This document shows, piece after piece, positions 35,116-45,197 of a DNA stretch of 64,000 bases. The notes beneath the pieces were generated by a model, which did not search any database, was not told where the DNA came from, and saw only the letters and a list, made by a program, of their open reading frames with translations. Made by a program: the position numbers and the translations under genes. Origin of the DNA: Fasciolopsis buskii (taxonomy: Eukaryota > Platyhelminthes > Trematoda > Plagiorchiida > Fasciolidae); the NCBI GenBank assembly GCA_008360955.1, contig LUCM01000715.1:37356-101355 (forward strand), given 5' to 3'. Within the stretch, counting starts at the first letter, position 1; each line of letters opens with the position of its first letter.

Positions 35116-37171
35116 TATCACTGAAAAGATTATTGATCTGCTTCCGTAGGGTGGTTGATTTGTTTCTGGCTACTGGCGTTGAATTTTGGATACGCGATAA
35201 GTGAGTGTACGTCAAATCTGGCTCCTCATGTCCCCTGAAAACACTGCAAGGTGCATCAAAACGTCTTACGAATTCTGTTCTGTTGTGTTGTTTGTTTCAT
35301 CCAGACGTCAGTCGAGGTGGATAATCCATTAACTAGAACCAGGTTAGTTATTATATGCCACCAAAATAGTGGCTGCGCGCTCGTTTTCAACAATTGGATC
35401 CGCTGTAGATTTGTTGTATGATTATCTGTCTGTTAAGCGGACGGTTGCCGGTTCGTTTCCGGATCGGGGTGATGACATTTGAAACTATAATGCCCAACTA
35501 GGATTTCGTTATACATATATTAATATATACATAACATAGTGTAATAACTATCTGACTTAAAGATGGCATACTATCGTAATAATCCTACTTGAATTGAAAT
35601 GTGCCCGCAGAGAAAACAGAACTCGGAGCTGAACGGAACTGTACTGACAGGAATCACAGTGTACGTAATTTTGTCATTACTCAAATAATTCTGATTAGTT
35701 TGCTTCAGGCAACATAAACAACATGTAGGAAGTTTGCGTAAGTAACATTAGAACCATTCGGATGAGTGAAGACGCAACTCAGAAGTATTCGGGAAAGCAG
35801 ATAACAATCTACACAGCAGAATGGAATATTAAAAATGATCAAAAGCCATTTTAGGGCACGCGCTACCATCATTCACCAATTTTCACACAAGGGGATTTCT
35901 CTGATTACCGTATGACTGGAGTAGAACGCGACAAGTTTGAAACAAAACCCGCGAGGTATCATAGTTCATCAAGTCGGAAGGGCATGAAATTGTAGATATT
36001 AATTAGAATTGTGATAAACCGGTATACAAAATTAAAAGTTAATCACCACAAACGGGGTTTTGTTACAACCCCGGAAATCAAGGTAATTTGGAAGCAGTTA
36101 CTGATGATGAGAGAATATTTTATCCAGTATATGCTTGCAACTATGGAATCTTAGCTGATTTTTGATTTTCCGAATTAGCTAACGATATTTTGCTATACAT
36201 ATTCTTAGAATGAAAATTCGATTACGTACAAAACACATCCACAAGTTGGCAACACGGCTCGGAGTCTAACCGGTGACATTCGGCCGAGCGCTCGACAACT
36301 GATCTAAAGAGGACAAGGCCCTCGTAGGGGAATTACGTAATTGAACGTCCAGTGTTTTGTTCCAGGTCCCTGTCTACAGTAGCTCCGCGGTGGAGCATCT
36401 ATCAGGCATGGGGAAGATCCCCGGTTCAATTCCAGCTGGTAGGTTGTCGACTTTTCGATGTATCGTACGTAATTAGATTTTAAATATCTGACTGATAGTG
36501 TCACTTTAAAACACCTAAATATTATGTGCTTTTCTATTTGGTCTAAGCGATTTCAGAACTGACTTCGGAAACCGTCAGTTTATGTGATTTTGTATTGTTT
36601 GGACTTTTGCTTACACTGGCTTCTGCATTTCGGCCAGAAAGCAATACAGGGTTGCAAAAATTAAAATGTAGGGAGGAATAAAACATTCGAAATTCATGGC
36701 AGATTGTGTAGAAAATCAGTCCTGATCTGTTCTCGATTGGCGAGAATTCGGCCCAGGTTGGGAACGGTTGAGTTCCTAAAGATACTTATGCAAGACGGAG
36801 GTATAACGTGTCCTGTTATGAGAACGGCATTTCCGAAGATCGTTGTGAAAAAGATGGGACTGATCTGTGAGAATTTTATTTGCAGATTTTTCACACGGAG
36901 ATATATGCGTTTCACACAATTTGGTGCGAAGTCCTGTCAGAGATGTATAAGATACACCAATAATAATAATAGACAGACCAAGACGAAGTGCTCTAAAGTC
37001 TTTCTTTAACGAACCAGCAAAGGTGACAGAGCGGGAAAAACACACTGGTAAACAAATTGGGCGATATTGTTTTGCTTAACCTGGAATTGCTGCAGTCTTT
37101 TCATTTAAAATGGTAATCTGCCCTAAGATTTTTTACACGATTGGAATTGTGAGAGGACCGTCTCAAGTTGC
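35116..37171. other. No gene recognised
   Basis: A tRNA-like head lies at 36375-36440, and a B-box-like ggttcgtttcc at about 35450. Overlapping frames on both strands at 36694-37045 are unrecognised. Confidence 0.4.
36375..36440 (+). mobile_element. tRNA-derived SINE head
   Basis: A D-arm-like agtagctccgcggtggagca, with a possible GCTCC/GGAGC stem, is followed by ccccggttcaattccagc, one base off the B box consensus. The anticodon and acceptor stems do not close, so this is a relic rather than a functional tRNA. Confidence 0.5.
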
Positions 37172-37325
37172 CGGCGGTGACCAAACGGATAAGGTCGCGG
37201 CACGTTTGGACGTGAAGGTCGCGCAGTCTCGAATCTCCGTGACCACCGCCGAGTTCAACTTATCCCCACTTGCAGCTCTCTGCTGCGCCGAAGCCCCCTT
37301 CCTGAAATAATTGAAAAAAACTGCA
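37172..37325 (+). mobile_element. tRNA-derived SINE, family B, copy 3
   Basis: Head gcggtgaccaaacggataag, decayed B box tctcgaatctcc, tail gcccccttcctgaaataat. Confidence 0.7.
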
Positions 37326-37673
37326 TTCAGTAGTTGTTTCGACTTAATAAAGGAAGAAACGATAGATAAGAACAATATAATTCACCAAACTGTTCTTGAC
37401 GGGATCCTAACCTTAGTCGTTACACTGGTCCACTTGTTGAATAAAAAAGGAAGCCAGCCGTTGCGTAAGCAGCACGGAGAACAAAACATCGACACACTGT
37501 TGACAACATTCAAGAATCTTAGCGCAGAGAAGTGGCCAAGAGAAAATCTGAATGCGCAGATCAAGGAGTTGTCTCGACAATACTGGTTCAGGGAATCCTT
37601 CAGTTTCCGACGCTGCATGAGCACTCCGCACGAACAGAGTCTAAACGTCAACAGCATATTATCCTCGAATTAA
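37311..37673 (+). CDS. Unrecognised open frame after a SINE
   Basis: Open for 120 codons and starting with TTG inside the SINE tail, so the true start is unknown. Words include DLIKEETIDKNNIIHQT, DTLLTTFKNLSAEKWPR and LNAQIKELSRQYWF. The antisense strand is also open (37657-37382 and 37631-37413), so which strand, if any, codes is unclear. It could be an unclassified transposon remnant. Confidence 0.25.
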   Translation: MKKTAFSSCFDLIKEETIDKNNIIHQTVLDGILTLVVTLVHLLNKKGSQPLRKQHGEQNIDTLLTTFKNLSAEKWPRENLNAQIKELSRQYWFRESFSFRRCMSTPHEQSLNVNSILSSN

Positions 37674-40364
37674 CTCTTGGACTAAGGAAAGCAACAGCGC
37701 ACCCGGACTAGCGTCACCACACGGTGCACTCGATTCGAATACTGTCTGAAAACACAAGTAAGAAAGATAGCCGAAATGTATTTCTTGCGACAAGACTCCC
37801 CACGGATAGATTATCATAAATCTCACCACGTAAATAACCCAGAGAACGCCCTTAGACTCTCAGGTCGCTCTCCTTCTCCTTAGTCTTGTGCAGTGACAGT
37901 CTTTTGAAACTTTAAAATTAGTCATAGAAGGATCATTCTCGACAAAGTAAGCCACGGATCATCAAAGTAACTGTTCTAGGTTTAGGAAAGAAGTAAGATG
38001 GTGGAACAGAATGGAATGCAGAGGAAAAATCTCAGGAAAGCGCCAGTCAGGACAGATTTGGCGGAGCATCCAAACGATCTCCGTTTGTTGTTTTTGAAAC
38101 CCGGGGAGGCCACGAGCATCCAAACAGTGGACCTGGTTTCGCTTGTAACGCAAGCAACCTTGAAGGGAAGGCTAATCAAACACAGTAATAGGGAAGTTTA
38201 GACTACCATCGCAAGTGCGCACGCTCTCCTGTTACTATTTAAGACTGCATATATTAAGAGCGGACGGAACCGAAAATGTCATGAACGGTGAATACTTCGA
38301 ACTCAATTACCACATTTGGGGGTCGAGCACAGACGTGCACTAGCTCTCCAGCACTCAGCGCAGTTGCAGTGTTTAAGATACGGATGTATAAGAAAGGAAG
38401 CATGAACCCATGCTAATCACTGTAGAGTGAAGCCGCACCCGTAATTTCGGTCACAAGAAACCTAAAAACCATACACCAGGGACCGTATAAATCTGTCGCG
38501 TTCATTTTGATTCTTATGCGAACGGACCATTTGCGCGCAATACTACTTCCTTAGAATATCTGTCTGTTGACGTCGTGACGCTGCCCATGTCCACTCGCGC
38601 TCAGAACCTGAAAGGCTCCACACCGGTCAATCACGTGGGCATCAAAAATTAAACGTTCCGACTATGCGACTACTTGATCTATCAGATGGAGTGCGTCCAA
38701 GCACGACGGTGATGTATTGGCTTTCGTTTTCACTTTGACCAACGCACCAACAAATGCCTGACATTTCCTTTGCAGGGGCAGTCTAATGTTGAATCCTGGT
38801 CAGGAGTTGACTCTTAACATACATCACAGTTCGACTCATACAGATTTTATTTTACCTTTTTTTGATATCCATAGTGAGCACAAGGAAGGACTGACTTCAT
38901 ACAACGTATGTTTCTCGAACTCCTACTCAACCCCATGACAACTTCCACCCACGAATAACATTGTCGGACGCACACAGGAACAACAACAATACGCCCGACA
39001 GAGAAAAAGTGTTTCTAGAGAGACCAAAATCGTCAAAATTAGATTGAAGTCTATCTACAAATAAAGAGAGTTGGTTGACATTCTACTTAGATGAATTTCA
39101 ACAAGAAAAATCGCGAATTGCATGCACAAAGAGCAATCCTACGCTTCTGACAAGAGAAAGAAGAAGGAGAATGTTTTTCCGCAGATAAAACTACATAGTG
39201 TTTGTATTTTCGATCTCGGTCAGAACTTCTTTGAAAAAGAACCTGAAAGCCAGCTCACAGGGAAATCCTACAAACTTTGGGTTTTTAAAAGTAACAGTAC
39301 CACGCCTATATCATTACGGTTGAACATCTGGAACACTCTTACGACACCCCCCTAACCAGGCATAAACGTGAAAAAATCAGGCAGCTCGGTAATTAGATTA
39401 GTATATACTAATTTAGATCCATACGGGTGCGGACATCCCGCAAAATCCTACCTCTGCGTTGGTGGGGAAAATCTCGTCAAAGCTTGTGAGACAACTAATT
39501 CAGCTCAACGGTTCACAGCACCGGCTACAGACTAAAAGCTGTACGAGCGCACAGGACTTATAATCACCTAAGATGATGCATTGGTTATCATCCAACCACA
39601 GGATCAGGTAAGGTAGAAAAACATCGAAAAAGATTGAATATCAGTTTTTGTGCAAAAGGGGTCTATGTAATTGTGCTCCTATGGCGAGAAAACTTGGGAT
39701 GACACTGAATAGTTGGGCGGTCAAAATTCGAAAATGGATATGAATAAATTGGTTCAGATTTGCTTGACCAGGGAAAATTTATGTATGCGATCACACCATC
39801 TCCAGCTTTCTCACCGCTAGGTTTTCAGTCCCGTCCGTATACATCAAAATCTGGGATGGATATTAGAGCATCCAGAACACGTGAGTTGAGCCACGGCTCT
39901 TGAGTACAAATCATACAAGTATGAACATGTTTCTGAGAGTGAAAAGTGAGCGATTGATTCGGTAATTTTGTGAACAGAAAGAGTATGTTGGCACTCAGCA
40001 GGGATGGAACAAGGATTTTGGTTGGCAGGATACATTTAAGAGCAGCCTGCTAACCGGTCCGAATGCATCTTTTCGGTTTAGTGTTAAATCTGTGGTGAAC
40101 ATGTTTAATTAAGTTCAAGTGAGGATAAATTTCGGCAAATTAATTTGAGTAGGGGTAAATTCGACCGTGAACAGAGATGAGCAATACTGATAATGAAAAA
40201 CAGATCATTTAATTTGATAAGGCAACAACAGTCGGAGTGTAAATGCAGCACAGCCAATGAAAACCATGCACATTTCGGAAAGTCTCGGTTTAGTCCGAAA
40301 TCAAAACACTTCTATTAATTTGGTTTAGATGCAACCTTAGCTTTCCTACTTAGTCGAGCAAAGG
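37674..40364. other. No gene recognised
   Basis: Both strands are open at 37962-38201 without a known motif. The frame 39122-39355 (+) is lysine-rich and unrecognised. The rest is non-coding in appearance. Confidence 0.4.
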
Positions 40365-40520
40365 TGGTCAGGTGGTTGTAATCGTGGAATTTCAACTTGA
40401 AGTTTGCGGATTCGAGTCCCCACGTAGCCGGTAAACTTACCCATTTGGTAGGCCCCGGCTGGTCAACGTCCTCTTGCTGAAAGTTATGTACATTGCAGTT
40501 TCTTTAGTAAGGGAAAAGAC
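40365..40520 (+). mobile_element. tRNA-derived SINE, family B, copy 4
   Basis: Head aggtggtcaggtggttgtaa, B box cggattcgagtcccc, tail cttgctgaaagttatgtaca. Confidence 0.7.
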
Positions 40521-41271
40521 TGACGATATTTCAGCTTCATCTTCAAGCCTTACTGAATTGTGGCGCATTTCTCTTTGATCGTAACCATTCTAAAGCAAAT
40601 AATTCATTTTAACATTGATTTTGTTCTATCTATTGATGAGTAACCATTCTTTCACCGCCAATTCATAACTCTGGTTAGACCGAATTCTGATGTACAAGTC
40701 AAAACAAACATTGTGATATTCAGTCTAGGCATTTCAGATGTTGGTATTGTGATCCTCATAGAACAAATAACCTAGATTCCCTTCTTAATTCATACACGGC
40801 TCACGTAAATCTGCTTGATTGTTTGACACCGGCATTTTTTTTTTGAAGCACGAAGGTATTGATACAGCTGGGTGTGAAGATATTACTGAAACAACCACAT
40901 CTCTGCAAACCGAAATTGCACAGATGGTTGAAATTTGAAAATGAGTTTAATCAAGGATAGGCGGTCGCAAAGCCTGAAGACTTCCCTCTCTGTGGTTTGG
41001 CTTATGCGGTTAAGTGCAACGATAATACACTAGTCCGCAAATGAAAGTAGAATCGTGTTCCACAGACAAGCCTGATTAGAACACCAACGTGATGAGACGC
41101 GGTCCGCAACAGTATAAAACATGAAACAACATGCCCTAGAAGAAACCGACTACAAATCGACTAAACGTGATACGGCTGACGAGATCTTTTCCAGTCTATT
41201 AGTTTCAGCGTGCGACGCACAAGCTTCTTCTCTGACAGAACTATGCATTAAATTGACCCAATAGAAATGGA
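40521..41271. other. No gene recognised
   Basis: No supported gene. The minus frame 41353-41150 runs into the inverted arm that follows. Confidence 0.4.
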
Positions 41272-41410
41272 GACTCAAATAATGTTTCAACTTTGACCAA
41301 GTGGGAGAATCCGGAATACACTGAAAACAACACAACATGGTGAACAAGTTCATTTTCCGTTATTCGTACTCATGCCAATACATAACATTAAATGTTGTTG
41401 AAAATGGATC
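41272..41410 (+). repeat. Left inverted arm of Penelope fragment
   Basis: Reads tcaaataatgttt, then ggaatacactgaaaacaaca, ggtgaacaagttcattttcc, gttattcgtactcatgccaa and acataacattaaatgttgt. It matches the reverse complement of 41890-42015. Confidence 0.7.
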
Positions 41411-41479
41411 GAGGGAATAGTCGATTTACAGTCACACCAGTTCACAACTCGAAGAATGTGCGTTTTGTGTAACTGATCA

Positions 41480-41911
41480 ATTTGTCACACTTGTTGCAGG
41501 ATGACAAGTGGGTCGGGGATGTTTTAGCGTCTAAACAAATTGTTTCTGAGCCCACGGAGAGGGATTGTACAAACAGATGCACACGACTTCCGCTGTGTTT
41601 AAGATACAACATTTGACAGGTCTTGGGAGTTTGCTTCTAACTTTGCAGATGGTGTGAAAAGCATTTGTCACATTCACTGGGTGATTCGACTAGAAAAGGT
41701 GTGAATATACTGCGCCAGTAATTCACTTAAGTGTTCCTGTGATCAGCCAAGCCAGGTGGTGTTCGTGAACGCGACTGAAAAAATGCTTGGTCGTGCAGCC
41801 AATATACCTAGTTCCACAGGCGCAGGTTAATGAATACACACAGAATGAGGTTGCAGAATCGTCTGGTGTGACTGCAAACTGACAATTCTCTCCATTCATT
41901 CCCAACCACAT
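41480..41911 (-). pseudogene. Penelope-like element, GIY-YIG endonuclease fragment
   Basis: The minus frame 41911-41723 carries the core of the Penelope GIY-YIG endonuclease: VYSLTCACGTRYIGCTTK, then SRVHEHHLAWL. VYSL stands for the GIY strand and RYIG for YIG; the Arg and the E-H pair of the alpha helix are present. After a stop and frameshift it continues to about 41480 with NAFHTICKVRSKLPRPV, LNTAEVVCICLYNPS and AQKQFV, the usual tail of these elements. The endonuclease would normally nick target DNA for this telomerase-related reverse transcriptase class. No RT domain is present upstream, so this is a 5'-truncated copy or a composite. Inverted arms lie on both sides. Confidence 0.8.
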
Positions 41912-42015
41912 TTAATGTTACGTATCGTTATGAGTACGAATAACTGAAAACGAGCTTTTTCGCCACGTTATGTTTCTTTCAGTGTGTTCTGTTGGATTTC
42001 TTAAACATTTGAATC
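41890..42015 (-). repeat. Right inverted arm of Penelope fragment
   Basis: On the minus strand: attcaaatgttt, then agaacacactgaaagaaaca, cgtggcgaaaaagctcgttt, cagttattcgtactcat and cgtaacattaaatgtggttg. It pairs with 41272-41410. The inner end overlaps the start of the endonuclease frame. Confidence 0.7.
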
Positions 42016-42264
42016 AAGAATAATGAAACCATTGTAAGTTACGACGTGCACATGCTGCAAGGAAGGAAGGAAATTGTGTCGGATTTACTTTATCATGCTA
42101 GGCAGTTATCCAAAATGTTGAATCTAAAACTTCTTGGGATTTTATCAGATATAGCCGTTAATTTGACAAAGATAGCGAGCATCGGTGTGATTTGATTGCT
42201 ATCGATTATCAGAATTATTCGAATCTTTGGGAACAACTGGTTCAAGCTAGTAGTAGAAGATTGA
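42016..42264. other. No gene recognised
   Basis: Short spacer between the Penelope fragment and the inverted SINE pair. Confidence 0.4.
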
Positions 42265-42425
42265 ATGTTTTCATGAAATAATTCACCATGTGATATTTCT
42301 GATCGACTCACCATTAAGAAACCATGAAAGCACTGTACAACTATTGCACCCTTGTTAAGGATCAGCAGCAGCGCATATCTACCACGCTCGGACTGGAACG
42401 CGAACCCGGGACGAACGACCTTGGG
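42265..42425 (-). mobile_element. tRNA-derived SINE, family C, inverted copy
   Basis: On the minus strand: tcgtcccgggttcgcgttcc (B box), then gagcgtggtagatatgcgc, tcatggtttcttaatggtga and catggtgaattatttcatga. It is the 3' portion of the family, inverted relative to 42535-42810. Confidence 0.75.
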
Positions 42426-42534
42426 TAGAAAAAATGCAATCTCCTACTACTAACATGTACCAAGTAGTCATATCCAAAGCCTTCGTCGTACTTAGGCTAC
42501 CTGCACAGAAGTCATCTATGAGTAGGGGTCGATT

Positions 42535-42810
42535 GCTGTGCGCTAGCGGCCTGTGGCCGTGCAAATCAGTGATGGATAGGTGCAATATCATGTAGTGAAT
42601 TTCAACAAACCGTCCAGAGCCTGCCCGGTAGCGTAATGGCTAAGGCGTTCGACTCAATCGTTCATCTCGGGTTCGCGTCCCAGTTCGGACGCGGTGGATA
42701 TGCATTGCTGATGATTCCTAGCAAGGATGAGACAGCTATACAGCGCTTCCATGGTTTTCTGATGGTGAGTTGGGCGATGATATAACATGATGAATTATTT
42801 TATGAAAACA
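42535..42810 (+). mobile_element. tRNA-derived SINE, family C, fullest copy
   Basis: Leader ggcctgtggccgtgcaaatc, A box cggtagcgtaatggctaagg, anticodon-like cgttcgactcaatcgttc, B box cgggttcgcgtccc. The tail is gcggtggatatgcattgctg, atgattcctagcaaggatga and gatgaattattttatgaaaa. Confidence 0.8.
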
Positions 42811-42984
42811 GCTGGCAAGATGAGACTACCCAACAGAAAAATATGACGTTTCAAGAGTTTGGCGCAAAATCCAATCATCGTGGGAGAGGAGGTTTCCTAA
42901 GGCCAAACTATAGCTTTGCACAATTGGATGCAAGCTAAAATGTAGCAGTATGTTAGCGTAGGTTGACTAGAGTTTACGTAGCAA

Positions 42985-43480
42985 TTTGACCGGCGGTGAT
43001 CAAGTGAATTAAGTGACTGTCACCCAGAAAGAGACAGAGATTCGGATTTCATATTCGCGGTCACTTTGTGGTGGTAGACGGCAGCTCTCTCGCCCACTTA
43101 TTACCACACCTAATCCAATGAGACCCTGTATGGTTCTGTGTTATTCAAAAAGAGTGCTCCGTCTCTCCATTCTTGTTTAATTTCGTCATAGACGGGGTGA
43201 TGGAAGATGCTTTAGGAGGGCTCCAAGATGTAGGAGTTGAACTGGGAAATGGAGGGTAGCTATGTGACCTAGATTACTCAGATGACATTGTGTGCCTGCT
43301 CGAATCCGCGGATCATGCACAACGAACACTAGATGGACTCTCGAGGTTGGTTGCTAGGTTCGGCATGTGCTTTGCGTCTTCAAATTGCACGCTGGTAGTG
43401 CCGAACTTGGTGCTGAGCGGAGTGGATCGTTTCACCTCTTCCACCACACTTTAGCGTCAAGCATGTCATAAAGAAAGAAC
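42985..43480 (+). mobile_element. tRNA-derived SINE, family A, interrupted copy
   Basis: The 5' part, 42985-43157, runs from accggcggtgatcaagtg through tcactttgtggtggtagacg and accctgtatggttctgtgtt. The family tail resumes at 43436 with ttccaccacactttagcgtc and aagcatgtcataa. The middle is replaced by LINE reverse transcriptase sequence. Confidence 0.6.
43158..43435 (+). pseudogene. RTE-like RT palm fragment inside a SINE
   Basis: Reads SVSPFLFNFVIDGVMEDA, LGGLQDVGVELGNGG, a stop, then LCDLDYSDDIVCLLESAD with the catalytic box YSDD (43275-43286). ARFGMCFASSNCTLVVPNL follows. It is the same subfamily as 18975-19510 but in better repair. Both edges abut family A SINE sequence. Confidence 0.8.
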
Positions 43481-44670
43481 AAAATAGTTCCTTTTTCTGT
43501 GGAAGTAGATACTCTGAGGTAAACAAAAATCATTCAATTAAGGGGTACAATCTGCTTAAGACTTTCAGTAAACCTCATTTGTTATAAGCAAAAACCTACA
43601 TCATGTCATGTGGGGAACTTGTTGATTTCCATGTAAGCTGTTACTAGTTAAGGACATCGCATTAACTCCCAGTTTCCGAGACCTTACATTAGCTGTGCTG
43701 TGCAGAAATGTAGTGCACCGAAATTAGTTGGATTGCATCAAGAAATGGTAAGCGAATGCAATGGGACCATGGTCTATCGTAGCTGCATGTTCCGCATATT
43801 TCGGATCCACACCGTCACTTGAGTACGTGGTTTAGACGATAGATGTAGTCCCTGTCTTTTACACAATCTAGCTGACTTCCAAGGTCATTACTGTGGCCGG
43901 AAATGATGACGTGTGGGCGCACGTGTATCCGCGAGAAGATTAATCAGACACGTGATTTGTTCGTGTTTATTTTAAGATACAATCAAACAACAACCAAGCC
44001 TCCAGAAACCTCATCACGTTACATCGTCCTCATTGTTCAATAGCCCCTTAGATTTATCCGCTGCACGTAGTTGCCAAATGCCTGGGGATTTGTGACAAAC
44101 TAGACACTATGGAAACTCCTTGAAACTCTAAATATCAATATATCTATTCAATCACAATATAGACCATGGCTAGAGTTCATATGCTCCGAATGTTAGATGA
44201 TGATTACGGTTAGTCTTTCATCCATGGTAGAGTTCGATACCTCACTAGACTTCAATCTGCGGTAGTTATTGTAGATAGGACTGGTGGAGAAATTAAATGA
44301 GCAATCGCGAACAATGATTACCGTGCATGACGTGAGTTAGGGTGTGGTTTGCTAGATGCTAAGCTCGGTTACAGTCTTTCAGTTTGACGGATATTGATTG
44401 TGACAATTCGATCAACTTGCGCGTTGAAATCTGATTTATTTTCTAATGACCTCAGCCATCTGATCTACATATTGATCACTCTGCAAGTTAGCACCGGAAA
44501 TATCGATCGATGATGGAGATAACGATTAGCCACATGGACTCTGGCAAATCTCAGCTACAAGAAACCAAATGGCGCATATATCCAGCCTTTCAACGATTTG
44601 TTTCATAATCGACAATTAAAAAGAGACTACTCTGTACACCGATGTTTTTACTTGTATTCGAAATGCACAG
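43481..44670. other. No gene recognised
   Basis: No frame of note on either strand. Confidence 0.4.
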
Positions 44671-44777
44671 CCTTTTACTTTGTGCGGAAATTGAAAAGAT
44701 CTGTACTTATGATGAACCCATACAAGCAGTTGACACACATTTCGGTCAGTCAATTGTACAGATGGAATGGTGGTGAA
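44671..44777 (+). CDS. Internal exon candidate, unrecognised
   Basis: It follows a pyrimidine-rich tract ending gaaatgcacag and ends before GTAAAT. It reads open as two bases plus 35 codons (FYFVRKLKRSVLMMNPYK, THISVSQLYRWNGGE). No partner exon was located. A family A SINE begins just downstream. Confidence 0.22.
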
Positions 44778-44789
44778 GTAAATTATCAG

Positions 44790-44965
44790 ACAATCCCCAC
44801 AGATCCCGAGATCACTGATGGTAGAAGGTAGCTCGCTGTCCGGCAGCCGGTAACCACTTGTGACCTATTGTGATCGTTTGTGATTCTGTAATACTCCAAA
44901 TTTCAGCGTCATGGTTACGGGTTTAACCCCAGTCCAGTGTAGTGGGCCAATGTGCAAAGTGTCAT
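44790..44965 (+). mobile_element. tRNA-derived SINE, family A, 5'-truncated copy
   Basis: Body landmarks: gatcactgatggtagaaggt, gctcgctgtcc, ccacttgtgacctattgtga and atttcagcgtcatggttac. Confidence 0.65.
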
Positions 44966-45157
44966 AAAACAGATTTTTGATGCACTTAACGTAAACTAAA
45001 CAGCCTTTAGAAGTGACAGCAGGCACTAAAGTTATCCGCGGTGCAATAGGCTAAGCGAATAATGATTTCACCGCAAAGAGAACTTACATCGATTAAAGCT
45101 GGATCGAGGCCCTCATTATCTAGTCCGTGAATAATGTCGGCATGTCTGTGTATTTGT

Positions 45158-45163
45158 CTCTCT

Positions 45164-45194
<31 letters not shown>
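45158..45194 (+). repeat. (CT)n(GT)n microsatellite
   Basis: Five ct units followed by about twelve gt units. Confidence 0.9.
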
Positions 45195-45197
<3 letters not shown>

